14,863 nucleotides of DNA from Chlorobiales bacterium. GTDB taxonomy: Bacteria > Bacteroidota > Chlorobiia > Chlorobiales > Chlorobiaceae. The notes under the pieces were generated by a model, which did not search any database, was not told the origin of the DNA, and was given only the letters and a program-made list of their open reading frames with translations. The position numbers and the translations under genes are program-made. The DNA is taken from positions 1-14,863 of the forward strand of contig JAKSCY010000725.1 of assembly GCA_022360355.1 (NCBI GenBank), read 5' to 3'. Below, piece after piece: positions 7,169-14,536 of this stretch. Every line of letters starts with the position of its first letter. Within the stretch, counting starts at the first letter, position 1.

Positions 7169-8623
7169 TTAACCATCAGTAATGCTGATTTTTTTCCCTG
7201 TTTTTATTCTTTTTATTTCTATATCCGCTTTCGTGACAACATTGAGTACAAGGTGAATTTTTTCTTTTCCCATGAGAATGTCGCAATGCTCTATTGACAA
7301 ATCATCTACAGTGAGATTTATTGTTTTTCCGGCTTTTCCTCTGGCAATGGCACGATGAATAAGACCGGGAACCTTTCCGATCATTGTGTCCAGATTGACA
7401 TGAAGCCTTGAGGCGATAGCGTTCTTGATGGAGGTGTGCAGAAGATCATCTCCCGTTTTTATGAGGATATTCTTCGAGTCGAGCGCAAAATCAAAATTCT
7501 GAATTTTCAATTTTTGGCTCTCAGGGTCAAACACCAGTTGGCCGCTGAGAAATAACATGCCTTTCAGGGCCTCGTCTGTTTCCACTGCAATAGTTAAGCC
7601 GTTTACAGAGGGGTACGCATGTATGTCTTTTATGGAAATAGTGCGCCCCTTGGCGGAATAGGATTTGCCTTTGAAAAAGCTGTTAAGCTGCTCATTGGTT
7701 TCAGCGAAAGAGGAGTAGGCATATAAGTAGATGTCGGATGTAGAGGTTTTCTCTGTTTCAGGCAATAGTGTGAATTCGGGCAGAAGACTTGCTTTTGCTA
7801 AGGCTGTCGTGTCGGTGACGATCAGTGTTTTTGCTTTCAGACTGGTAAAGCAGGTTATTGCCTCTGTATCCAGCTCGATATCTCCCTGTATATCATCACA
7901 GGCGAATCTCAGCCAGACCACAGGCGGTCTTTCACTGATGAGTATTGGTTTTTGCAAATCTTTCCAGACTCCCGATACCGTTGGTTGCAGGGAAACTTCA
8001 TTATTTATCTGTTCGTCAAGCATTTTTGTCAGTTCTGCACTCCTGTCTGCTATCTCTTTGTCTAATTCTTTTGTCAGGTTTTTCTTGAAAGGACCAATTT
8101 CCAGAACCGGTTCCTTGGTCCATTGATGTCCTGTTATCTTAAAATTAGTTACCAGGCCCCACCTGTTATCTAAATTGACAGGAGTTGATAATGAAATAAT
8201 GACGCTTGTTTGAACAGGTTTGAACAGTTTTGTGAGTTCTTTTCCCAGCCATGTGTCTACGAGAGTTAAATCGACGGATAAAGGCAATGTGCAAATCAGT
8301 TTTTCCCCTGTTGATCTGACGGTGATATCATCTTTTTTGGTGAGAGTCAAAAAAATTTCCTCTTTCTTTCCTTTTTCAGGGAAAATATTTTTTGCCAGGA
8401 ATGTACCGGTGATTTTTCTGTTTAAGTAATCGGCAAGCTTTTCAATCTTGAACTTGATCGGAAGATTAAATGTTGAGTGCGGGACATCGACGGTTACTAC
8501 TGTCGTTATGGCCTTGGGAGGTTTTGGTTGATCTGTTTCTACGATTATCAACAGAACAAGCAGGCCGGAGACCATTGCGGCAATACTGATACCAATGATT
8601 ATGAATGCTTTCTTCATTATCAT
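7169..8623 (-). CDS. DUF4403 family protein, membrane-anchored
   Basis: This 484-residue protein begins with a hydrophobic signal-anchor (about residues 5-28, after MIMKK). The rest should lie in the periplasm. The body is rich in alternating beta strands. Its C-terminal part (GQLVFDPESQKLKIQNFDFAL, then an amphipathic helical stretch with SIKNAIASRLHVNLD) matches DUF4403, a family of unknown function common in Bacteroidetes/Chlorobi. Length agrees with that family. The elongated strand-helix pattern recalls lipid-binding tubular (TULIP-like) folds, but this is only a suspicion. The gene is convergent with RRM copy 1 and divergent from RRM copy 2. An ATG two codons inside (MKKAF) is an alternative start; no strong ribosome-binding site decides between them. 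No partner gene is adjacent on the same strand. Confidence 0.88.
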   Translation of the reverse strand: MIMKKAFIIIGISIAAMVSGLLVLLIIVETDQPKPPKAITTVVTVDVPHSTFNLPIKFKIEKLADYLNRKITGTFLAKNIFPEKGKKEEIFLTLTKKDDITVRSTGEKLICTLPLSVDLTLVDTWLGKELTKLFKPVQTSVIISLSTPVNLDNRWGLVTNFKITGHQWTKEPVLEIGPFKKNLTKELDKEIADRSAELTKMLDEQINNEVSLQPTVSGVWKDLQKPILISERPPVVWLRFACDDIQGDIELDTEAITCFTSLKAKTLIVTDTTALAKASLLPEFTLLPETEKTSTSDIYLYAYSSFAETNEQLNSFFKGKSYSAKGRTISIKDIHAYPSVNGLTIAVETDEALKGMLFLSGQLVFDPESQKLKIQNFDFALDSKNILIKTGDDLLHTSIKNAIASRLHVNLDTMIGKVPGLIHRAIARGKAGKTINLTVDDLSIEHCDILMGKEKIHLVLNVVTKADIEIKRIKTGKKISITDG

Positions 8624-8907
8624 CTGTTATTCTGAGGCACGGCCAAGGTTTCCCGGATAACGTCGGTAACTGTTCATGTACTCATGGTGCATCCGGTGCG
8701 GGACGGGGTGTTGCATTGCAACTTACAGAAAATACTCAGGATTACTTGCTTCTTGCCGATATTCCCTGCAGTTCCAGGTGATTCTTTTTTGTCATTCCGC
8801 ATCAACGGATAGAGACTGTATGTTGTAAGGTATTTTTTTTTATTCTTTTAACTCTTTTTTTCAGGTGAGTTAACGCTTTGGCCCGATTATACGTAATTTT
8901 TTTCTTT
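8624..8907. other. Divergent intergenic region between DUF4403 and RRM copy 2
   Basis: No gene is seen here. The region must hold the minus-strand promoter of the DUF4403 gene, but I cannot point to convincing boxes. An 11-base palindrome, TTGCATTGCAA (8711-8721), could be a small operator. T-rich tracts (about 8829-8864 and 8897-8909) lie upstream of the RRM promoter, and the second could act as an UP-like element. Confidence 0.5.
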
Positions 8908-8936
8908 TTGTAATATGACCAGCAAAAGAGTATTAT
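8908..8936 (+). promoter_or_regulatory. Sigma-70-type promoter of RRM gene copy 2
   Basis: TTGTAA (8908-8913), a 17-base spacer and TATTAT (8931-8936) form the promoter, preceded by a T-rich tract. Start of the -10 box to stem I of the leader is 15 bases, as in copy 1. Transcription should start near 8942-8944. Confidence 0.7.
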
Positions 8937-8941
8937 CACAC

Positions 8942-9041
8942 GTTAGCCAATGGTTGGCTGATCGCTCTCAGGTGATTTGTGCTTTTGATTATTTGACAGC
9001 GTTTCTCTTTTGATTAAAGCACACATTACCATGAGGTAAAC
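8942..9041 (+). promoter_or_regulatory. Structured 5' leader of RRM gene copy 2 (Chlorobi-RRM RNA motif type)
   Basis: This is the paralogous leader to 6717-6818. Stem I pairs GTTAGCCAA (8942-8950) with TTGGCTGAT (8954-8962) around TGG. Compared with copy 1, one U-G pair became C-G and one C-G became U-G, so both changes keep pairing. Stem II is the same TGTGCTTT (8978-8985) / AAAGCACA (9016-9023), again with a 30-nt loop. Stem III is TTACC-ATGA-GGTAA (9026-9039), which places the GAGG ribosome-binding site in the 3' arm. Function as an autoregulatory element is inferred from the published Chlorobi-RRM motif. Confidence 0.78.
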
Positions 9042-9311
9042 ATGAACATTTACATTGGCAATCTGGATTATGGCGTAACTGAAGACGATCTGCGTGAAGC
9101 TTTTGGCGAGTTTGGAGAAGTTTCCAGCGCAAACATCATCTCAGACAAATTCACAGGCCGTTCCAAGGGTTTCGGTTTTGTTGAGATGCCGAGTGATTCA
9201 GAGGCAAATCAGGCAATCGATGCATTGAACGATACCGATCTCAACGGTCGTTCCATCAAGGTAAACCAGGCAAGGCCACGCGAAGAGCGCCCCTCAAGAC
9301 CTCGTTACTGA
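9042..9311 (+). CDS. RRM-domain RNA-binding protein, copy 2
   Basis: This is an 89-residue single-RRM protein and paralog of the gene at 6819. RNP2 is IYIGNL (3-8) and RNP1 is KGFGFVEM (42-49); the tail RPREERPSRPRY is Arg-rich. It differs from copy 1 at 14 positions (for example Q16D, A22G, E53S, T57Q, P71S, R73K). None is in the RNP motifs, so RNA binding should be kept. Most changes are conservative, which suggests both copies are under selection. The gene is monocistronic, with its own promoter, leader and terminator. Likely a cytoplasmic RNA chaperone or regulator; whether the two copies respond to different conditions cannot be read from sequence. Confidence 0.96.
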   Translation: MNIYIGNLDYGVTEDDLREAFGEFGEVSSANIISDKFTGRSKGFGFVEMPSDSEANQAIDALNDTDLNGRSIKVNQARPREERPSRPRY

Positions 9312-9344
9312 GCCGAAGATATTTCTTCCCGGATAGATTTCCAG

Positions 9345-9377
9345 GCCGCCGTGCTTTCTGCACAGGCGGCTTTTTTT
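9345..9377 (+). terminator. Rho-independent terminator of RRM gene copy 2
   Basis: GCCGCC+GTGC (9345-9354) pairs with GCAC+GGCGGC (9360-9370) around TTTCT, with a bulged A at 9364. Seven T follow (9371-9377). It ends one base before the stop codon of the convergent RDD gene, and is homologous to the terminator at 7129-7158. Confidence 0.93.
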
Positions 9378-9378
9378 G

Positions 9379-9831
9379 TTATGCGTTTTGATCATAGACA
9401 ACCAGTGTCCCTGCAATCATATCGTGGAGACCCTGTTTCCTGCTTGTCCAGCCAACCATCATGTACCCTATACAAAAAATCACAGTGGAAATGTATGATG
9501 CGAAGTGTCGGCCGGTAGCCCTGCCGAAAGAAATCCGGTTCCCGTTTTCATCGATGACCTTTAAGCCCACAGCTTTTTTGCCTACAGTCGCTTGCCAGGC
9601 AGATGATTGCAGACCGGCATAGTAAACCCAGTAAAAAAGTAGAGTCCAAATGAAGACCGTTATGTTTAGCGAGACCTCGTTTTCAGCATGCGAGGCGGCT
9701 TCGAGCAGAAAAGAGATAAGCAGTTTCGGGATAAGTAAGACTATACCATCAATAAGGTTGGCTAATACACGAATCCAGAAGCCTCCATACTTTGTCGATT
9801 CACTGAATTCATAACTTGCCTGTGTACTCAT
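9379..9831 (-). CDS. RDD family integral membrane protein
   Basis: This 150-residue protein has the RDD family signature: GGFWIRVLANLIDGI with R21 and D28 at the start of the first helix, TVGKKAVGLKVID after the second helix, and a final RKQGLHDMIAGTLVV. About three membrane helices are visible (~22-45, ~57-78, ~108-125). The family is widespread and its function is mostly unsettled; some members have been linked to ion transport and salt tolerance. The neighbouring gene beyond a ~250-base divergent gap encodes a cation/proton antiporter, so a shared ion-stress theme is possible, but no direct link is shown. Start ATG 9831 has no strong ribosome-binding site, but the N-terminus fits the family. 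Confidence 0.9.
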   Translation of the reverse strand: MSTQASYEFSESTKYGGFWIRVLANLIDGIVLLIPKLLISFLLEAASHAENEVSLNITVFIWTLLFYWVYYAGLQSSAWQATVGKKAVGLKVIDENGNRISFGRATGRHFASYISTVIFCIGYMMVGWTSRKQGLHDMIAGTLVVYDQNA

Positions 9832-10090
9832 TGTATATCTGATATGCGTTGCTGTTTTTTGGGGACTGAGGGATTATCTATGAACAATAAAATACGCCTT
9901 TTGTGCTTTATGTAAATGTCAGAAACATTGTCACTGAATTGCCCAAGAAAATGATCGGGTCGCGGAACAAGTTAGTAGATATGGAAACATTGTTTTCTGT
10001 GAATTAATAGGGCGAGCATGAACTTTTCCACCTGGAAGAGGTATTGTATTGTAGGTGAGTCGAGTTTCTATTGTAGAAAGAATTATTTGC

Positions 10091-11845
10091 ATGCCCGATT
10101 TCAGTATTATCCATACGGTTCCGTTTTACGAGATTACTTCATTACTGGTGCTTGCCGCAGTAGTCGGTTCGATCAGTCTTTTGCTTCGCCAGCCGATGAT
10201 TGTGAGTTTCATTGCCGTCGGTGTGCTGGCAGGCCCTTCGGTGCTCGATATTGTTCAATCAAGGGAAAAGGTGCAATTGCTGGCGGATCTTGGTATTGCA
10301 CTTCTTCTGTTTCTGGTCGGATTGAAGCTCGATCTCAAATTGATACGGTCGATGGGTCTTGTTTCATTGGCTACAGGTCTTGGTCAGGTTCTGTTTACTT
10401 CGGTTGCCGGTTTTTTTATCGGGCAACTGCTGGGTCTCGATGTTACGACTTCTCTGTATGTTGCTGTGGCGCTTACTTTTTCCAGTACGATCATTATCGT
10501 CAAGCTGCTGTCGGATAAGAAAGAGGTCGATTCATTGCACGGGAGGATTGCCATCGGTTTTCTTATCGTTCAGGATCTGGTTGTTGTGCTTGCAATGATG
10601 ATTCTTTCAGCTTTTGGTGTCAATTCGGAGCCGGGAGCAGGGGAGAGTGCCTTGACGCAAATTACCACCATTCTTTTCTACGGTGTTGTCATGGTGGTAT
10701 TCGTGACGGCATTCATCCGTTTTCTCGCCACGCCGATTATCAGTCGCATCGTGAAATCCCCTGAACTGCTGGTTACCTTTGCCATTGGATGGGCGGCATT
10801 GCTGGCTTCACTTGGCAGTTACTTCGGTTTCAGCAAGGAGCTTGGAGGGTTGCTTGCCGGCGTTTCCCTTGCCTCTACCCCTTTCCGCGAAACCATCGTG
10901 TCGCGCCTTGCCACGGTTCGCGATTTTCTGTTACTCTTCTTTTTTATAGCATTGGGAATGCATATAGAGCTTGAGCTGCTCGGAAGCCAGATCTATCCTG
11001 CAATTTTGTTTTCGCTTTTTGTGCTTATCGGTAATCCCCTGATTGTAATGGTTATCATGGGGTTTCTCGGGTATCGAAAACGCACATCGTTTCTTGCAGG
11101 GCTTACCGTTGCCCAGATCAGCGAATTTTCGCTGATCTTCATTGCCATGGGATTGAAGCTCGGGCACGTTTCCCCCGAAGCTCTCGGTCTGGTTACCCTG
11201 GTGGGATTGATTACCATAGCGATGTCCGTTTACATGATAACCTATTCGCATATGCTTTATGCGTTTCTTGAGCCCCTGCTCGGTATTTTTGAGAAGAGAG
11301 CGCACATTATTCAGGAAACTGAAGACCGGGAACTGCTCGATACCGGTAGTTACGACATCATACTGTTTGGTTTAGGGCGTTACGGTTCAGCGGTTGCACA
11401 GTATTTAAAAAAAGAAGGCTACCGTATCCTGGCTGTTGATTTCAACCCCGACGAAGTTCGCAGATGGAAAAAGCAGGGATTCGATGCTGTGTATGGTGAT
11501 GCCTTCGACCAGGAATTCATAGATTCACTGCCCCTTAAAGGTGTACAGTGGGTTGTTTCGTCGGTAGCGCAATATGACTTTCTCGGGTTGACTCATGAAG
11601 ATCCCCGTATTGCGCTGATTGATGCGCTCAAACAGCAGCAATACACGGGAAAAATAGCGGTTTCGACCCAAAAGATAGACGAACGGGATTCACTGAAGTC
11701 CAAAGGGGCCGATGTGGTATTTTTGCCCTTTTACGATGCGGCGGAACGAGCCGCTAAACGGTTGGCTGAGGCTATGCAGTGTGAGTTGCCGTTGGAGAAA
11801 GACATTCATAAATCAGGCAGGGAGAAACATAATGCGAAAATTTAA
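10091..11845 (+). CDS. Kef-type monovalent cation/proton antiporter (CPA2) with RCK/TrkA-N domain
   Basis: The first ~390 residues form a polytopic transporter of the CPA2 family. Conserved segments are RQPMIVSFIAVGVLAGPSVLD, LGIALLLFLVGLKLDL, FLIVQDLVVVLAM (D162, the expected ion-binding acid) and AQISEFSLIFIAMG. A cytoplasmic RCK (TrkA-N) domain follows from ~420, with the nucleotide-binding motif GLGRYG at 427-432 and an Asp (AVDFNP) at the end of the second strand, as in NAD(H)-binding forms. No TrkA-C domain is present. It should exchange K+ or Na+ for protons in the inner membrane, gated by a nucleotide. I chose ATG 10091, which begins just ahead of the first helix. A GTG at 10055 (12 more residues, right after an in-frame TAG) is possible. 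Its end overlaps the Usp gene by 14 bases. No clear promoter was seen in 9832-10090. Confidence 0.93.
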   Translation: MPDFSIIHTVPFYEITSLLVLAAVVGSISLLLRQPMIVSFIAVGVLAGPSVLDIVQSREKVQLLADLGIALLLFLVGLKLDLKLIRSMGLVSLATGLGQVLFTSVAGFFIGQLLGLDVTTSLYVAVALTFSSTIIIVKLLSDKKEVDSLHGRIAIGFLIVQDLVVVLAMMILSAFGVNSEPGAGESALTQITTILFYGVVMVVFVTAFIRFLATPIISRIVKSPELLVTFAIGWAALLASLGSYFGFSKELGGLLAGVSLASTPFRETIVSRLATVRDFLLLFFFIALGMHIELELLGSQIYPAILFSLFVLIGNPLIVMVIMGFLGYRKRTSFLAGLTVAQISEFSLIFIAMGLKLGHVSPEALGLVTLVGLITIAMSVYMITYSHMLYAFLEPLLGIFEKRAHIIQETEDRELLDTGSYDIILFGLGRYGSAVAQYLKKEGYRILAVDFNPDEVRRWKKQGFDAVYGDAFDQEFIDSLPLKGVQWVVSSVAQYDFLGLTHEDPRIALIDALKQQQYTGKIAVSTQKIDERDSLKSKGADVVFLPFYDAAERAAKRLAEAMQCELPLEKDIHKSGREKHNAKI

Positions 11846-12776
11846 CTCAATCCTGTATGTTACAAACGGGATCTTCGATGAAACCGAGGGCTTGAAACAG
11901 GCGCTGCAGCTTGTTGTTTCAAACCGATTGACACTGGATATTCTTCTTGTTTATCCGGCTCTTCCGAAAACACAGGAAGCATATTCCGATACTTACAGGA
12001 GGTATCTTGAAGAACAGCTCCATGCCGCTCTTGAGAAGACCACCGAAACGCTGAACCTCGATCGAGGCGAAGGGCTCTGCCGCATAATGCAGAGAGAGGT
12101 GGAGATTCCCCCCGCAATCGAGGTGATCCGTCATGTGCTTCGCAACGGATACGATCTTGTAATCAAGGAAGCAGAGCCGGGAGTGGAGGGCAAAGGCTTC
12201 GGGTCCATGGATATGACGCTGCTTCGAAAATGTCCATCTACCCTCTGGCTTGCAAGACCCGTGCTCCATAAACGAGGGGAAATCCGGATTGCAGTAGCGG
12301 TTGATCCGGAAAATCGTGATCCTTTGGAAAAGGTTCTCTCACTACGGCTGCTGGAGCTGTCACATTCGATGTTGGATTCCTTGAGCGGATCATTGAGCAT
12401 CCTTTCCTGCTGGGACTATGAGTATGAACAGTTTCTGCGTTACAAAGCCTGGGCGAATATCTCCGAAGAAGAACATGCAAGGAATGCCAGGGAGGCGGAG
12501 TCCGATCATCAGATTCGTTTGAACGCATTGATTGAGGAGTCCGGCATCGGCTCCAATCATAAAGTTTTCCGCATGAGAGGACGACCGGACAGCCTTATCC
12601 CTGAGTTTGTCGGGAAAGAGCTTGTCGATATTCTTGTCATGGGGACGGTTGCCAGAACTGGTATTCTTGGTTTTCTCATCGGAAACACGGCTGAAAATAT
12701 TCTCAACAAAATCACTTGTTCCCTTATTGCACTCAAGCCCGCTGGTTTTGTTTCTCCTGTCAAAGCTTATTCTTGA
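11832..12776 (+). CDS. UspE-like tandem universal stress protein
   Basis: This 314-residue protein has two Usp domains in tandem (about 1-150 and 151-310). The second ends with GTVARTGILGFLIGNTAENIL, which matches the GxxG-x9-G(N/S) nucleotide-binding loop and closely resembles the end of UspE. The first domain is degenerate in this loop. Usp proteins bind ATP or AMP and modulate stress survival. Here the gene starts inside the end of the antiporter gene, with ribosome-binding site AGGGAG (11818-11823) before ATG 11832, so the two are translationally coupled. The coupling suggests the Usp protein works with, or senses the same state as, the transporter (inference). An in-frame ATG at 11712 would lie inside the antiporter gene and adds 40 residues unlike the family. 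Confidence 0.92.
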   Translation: MRKFNSILYVTNGIFDETEGLKQALQLVVSNRLTLDILLVYPALPKTQEAYSDTYRRYLEEQLHAALEKTTETLNLDRGEGLCRIMQREVEIPPAIEVIRHVLRNGYDLVIKEAEPGVEGKGFGSMDMTLLRKCPSTLWLARPVLHKRGEIRIAVAVDPENRDPLEKVLSLRLLELSHSMLDSLSGSLSILSCWDYEYEQFLRYKAWANISEEEHARNAREAESDHQIRLNALIEESGIGSNHKVFRMRGRPDSLIPEFVGKELVDILVMGTVARTGILGFLIGNTAENILNKITCSLIALKPAGFVSPVKAYS

Positions 12777-12872
12777 CATGAATATGCTATGTTTTAAAAA
12801 AAGGGCAGTGTTTCCGGAATGAAGTATTGATGGAAAAGTTGGTATAACGAATATTGCTTATATCCGGTTCTT

Positions 12873-13688
12873 ATGGAAACAATGAAGAGTAACTTCTTAA
12901 GAGAATTTGCCATTTCGCTTGTTTTTTTTCTGCTGTTGACCGCTCCTTTTCTGATATGGGATATTGATATTGCCTTTCAGAAAATGCTCTACAGCGACGG
13001 GGAGTGGGTATTCAGGAATCAAGCTTTGTGGGTTTTTTTGTATGATTACGGTCCTGCTCTGGCCATGATTGTTTCTGCAATTGCTCTTCTTTTATGGTTT
13101 GTCAGTACGTTTACCGGATTTCAAAAAACGAACCGGCGGGTATTTGCGTTTATTGCCCTGTTAATGGTTCTTGGGCCCGGATTATTGGTCAATGCTATAT
13201 TCAAAGAATATTGGGGTCGGCCAAGACCGAGAGAAATTGTGGAGTTCGGCGGACAACGTGCGTTTGTTCCGCCTCTTGTCAAAGGCGAGTTTGTCAGTTC
13301 CCGGAAATACGAAAAGATGCTTGAATCCAGTCAGGGGGCTGTCGAGTGGGATATACTGCGCAATCTTTACCGTATAAAAGGCAAATACAACTCATTCCCG
13401 AATGGGCACGCTTCGGTCGGCTTTTTTATGATATTTCCTTACTTCCTTTACCGGCACAGAAAAAAGGTATTGGCAATGACCTGGCTTGTTGGGGGTTCTT
13501 GCTACGGTATTCTGATGGGGGCAGGCAGGATGGCTCAGGGCGGGCACTTCGCAAGCGATTTTCTCTGGTCAGGTGCCATGGTGTATCTTGTCGGTCTTGG
13601 CCTGTATTATGCCTTGCGCATCTATGAGCGGGATTTCAGTTTTCGGAAGTTCATAGCAGATTGTGTCCCTAAAAGACCTTCTTCTTGA
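12873..13688 (+). CDS. PAP2-family membrane phosphatase
   Basis: This 271-residue integral membrane protein carries the three PAP2 motifs. Motif 1 is KEYWGRPRP (K111 to P119; R116). Motif 2 is FPNGHAS (N177-G178-H179, with Asn in place of the usual Ser). Motif 3 is GRMAQGGHFASD (R219, nucleophile H225, D229). About five to six membrane helices are visible. The ~57 residues between motifs 1 and 2 make a long exported loop. The family removes phosphates from phosphatidic acid, undecaprenyl pyrophosphate, lipid A or phosphatidylglycerol phosphate. The form with GRPRP and a long loop is common among Gram-negative lipid phosphatases, but the substrate is not decidable. ATG 12882 (MKSNF, with GGA upstream) is an alternative start. 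The gene lies ~95 bases after the Usp gene, with no clear terminator between. Confidence 0.92.
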   Translation: METMKSNFLREFAISLVFFLLLTAPFLIWDIDIAFQKMLYSDGEWVFRNQALWVFLYDYGPALAMIVSAIALLLWFVSTFTGFQKTNRRVFAFIALLMVLGPGLLVNAIFKEYWGRPRPREIVEFGGQRAFVPPLVKGEFVSSRKYEKMLESSQGAVEWDILRNLYRIKGKYNSFPNGHASVGFFMIFPYFLYRHRKKVLAMTWLVGGSCYGILMGAGRMAQGGHFASDFLWSGAMVYLVGLGLYYALRIYERDFSFRKFIADCVPKRPSS

Positions 13689-13861
13689 TGACTGCCAGGC
13701 TCCGCCGGGTGAGTATTTCATCCATTGACGGTTTGTAGCAGGGGAAAAGAATATGGTTTGTTGAGGATTGTTAATGATCCAGGTTTGAGGGTAAAACGTA
13801 AATAATTGTTTATGTCATTGTTGGTTGTTCGCATGAACAGTAAATAAGGGAAGTTGTTTTC

Positions 13862-14536
13862 ATGAAGAACAAAAAGAACAACGGGGAGTACGATGTCAGC
13901 TGTTCCGATTGTGGTTTTTTAAACTGTTACCGGCAGGAGAAAAGCTTTCCCAAATTCTGCCCGGGAGAAGCTGTCGAGCCGGGTGTGCTTGAAAACGTTA
14001 CACGCGAATACTGTGGGGACGTAGACGATGCCCGGACGGCAAGGGCTGCCGCTGAGGTGGAGGGCCTTTACTACGGAAAACTGACCCGCGTTGAGGAAGT
14101 TCTTGCATTTGCCCGGCGTATCGGCGCGCATAAGATAGGGCTTGCGACTTGTGTGGGGCTCATTGAGGAGACCCGTATTTTTTCAAAGATTCTTAAAAGG
14201 AACGGGTTTGAGCCATACTCCGTGCTCTGCAAAATCGGCTCAGTCGATAAAGGCAGGATTGGCCTTGACGATAATCTGAAGATCAGACCGGGCACCTTCG
14301 AGGGAATGTGCAACCCGATCCTGCAAGCCAGATTGCTCGACAAATGGGGGGCGGACCTCAATGTGATTATCGGGCTCTGTGTAGGGCACGACGCGCTTTT
14401 CAGCAAACATTCCGAGGCACTGGTGACGACACTCATCGTCAAAGACAGGGTGTTGGCGCACAACCCTGCAGCCGCGCTGTATACCAGCAAATCCTATTAC
14501 AATAGGGTCATGGAAGAGGGGCGCCAAAGGGTGTGA
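13862..14536 (+). CDS. DUF1847 Cys-rich (probably metal-binding) protein
   Basis: This 224-residue soluble protein matches DUF1847, whose members are described as metal-binding on the basis of conserved cysteines. The N-terminus carries CSDCGFLNC (C14, C17, C22), then C33 and C51. Further single cysteines stand in ATCVGLIEET (about C97), VLCKIGS, GMCNPILQA and GLCVGHDALF. The C-terminal stretch with VKDRVLAHNPAAALYT is a strong family signature. No signal peptide or membrane helix is seen, so it should be cytoplasmic. The many cysteines fit an Fe-S or zinc site; which one is not known. AGGGAAG at 13849-13855 is a plausible ribosome-binding site. It stands alone, with no evident operon partner in the window, and its biochemical role is unknown. 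Confidence 0.9.
   Translation: MKNKKNNGEYDVSCSDCGFLNCYRQEKSFPKFCPGEAVEPGVLENVTREYCGDVDDARTARAAAEVEGLYYGKLTRVEEVLAFARRIGAHKIGLATCVGLIEETRIFSKILKRNGFEPYSVLCKIGSVDKGRIGLDDNLKIRPGTFEGMCNPILQARLLDKWGADLNVIIGLCVGHDALFSKHSEALVTTLIVKDRVLAHNPAAALYTSKSYYNRVMEEGRQRV

Noticed and set aside
10018..10518. 166-codon plus-strand frame at the start of the antiporter gene
   Set aside because: It overlaps the first transporter helices in another frame, and its Cys/Tyr/Arg-rich translation matches nothing.
14071..14490. 139-codon minus-strand frame opposite DUF1847
   Set aside because: The DUF1847 signature on the plus strand is clear, and the antisense frame looks like a shadow.
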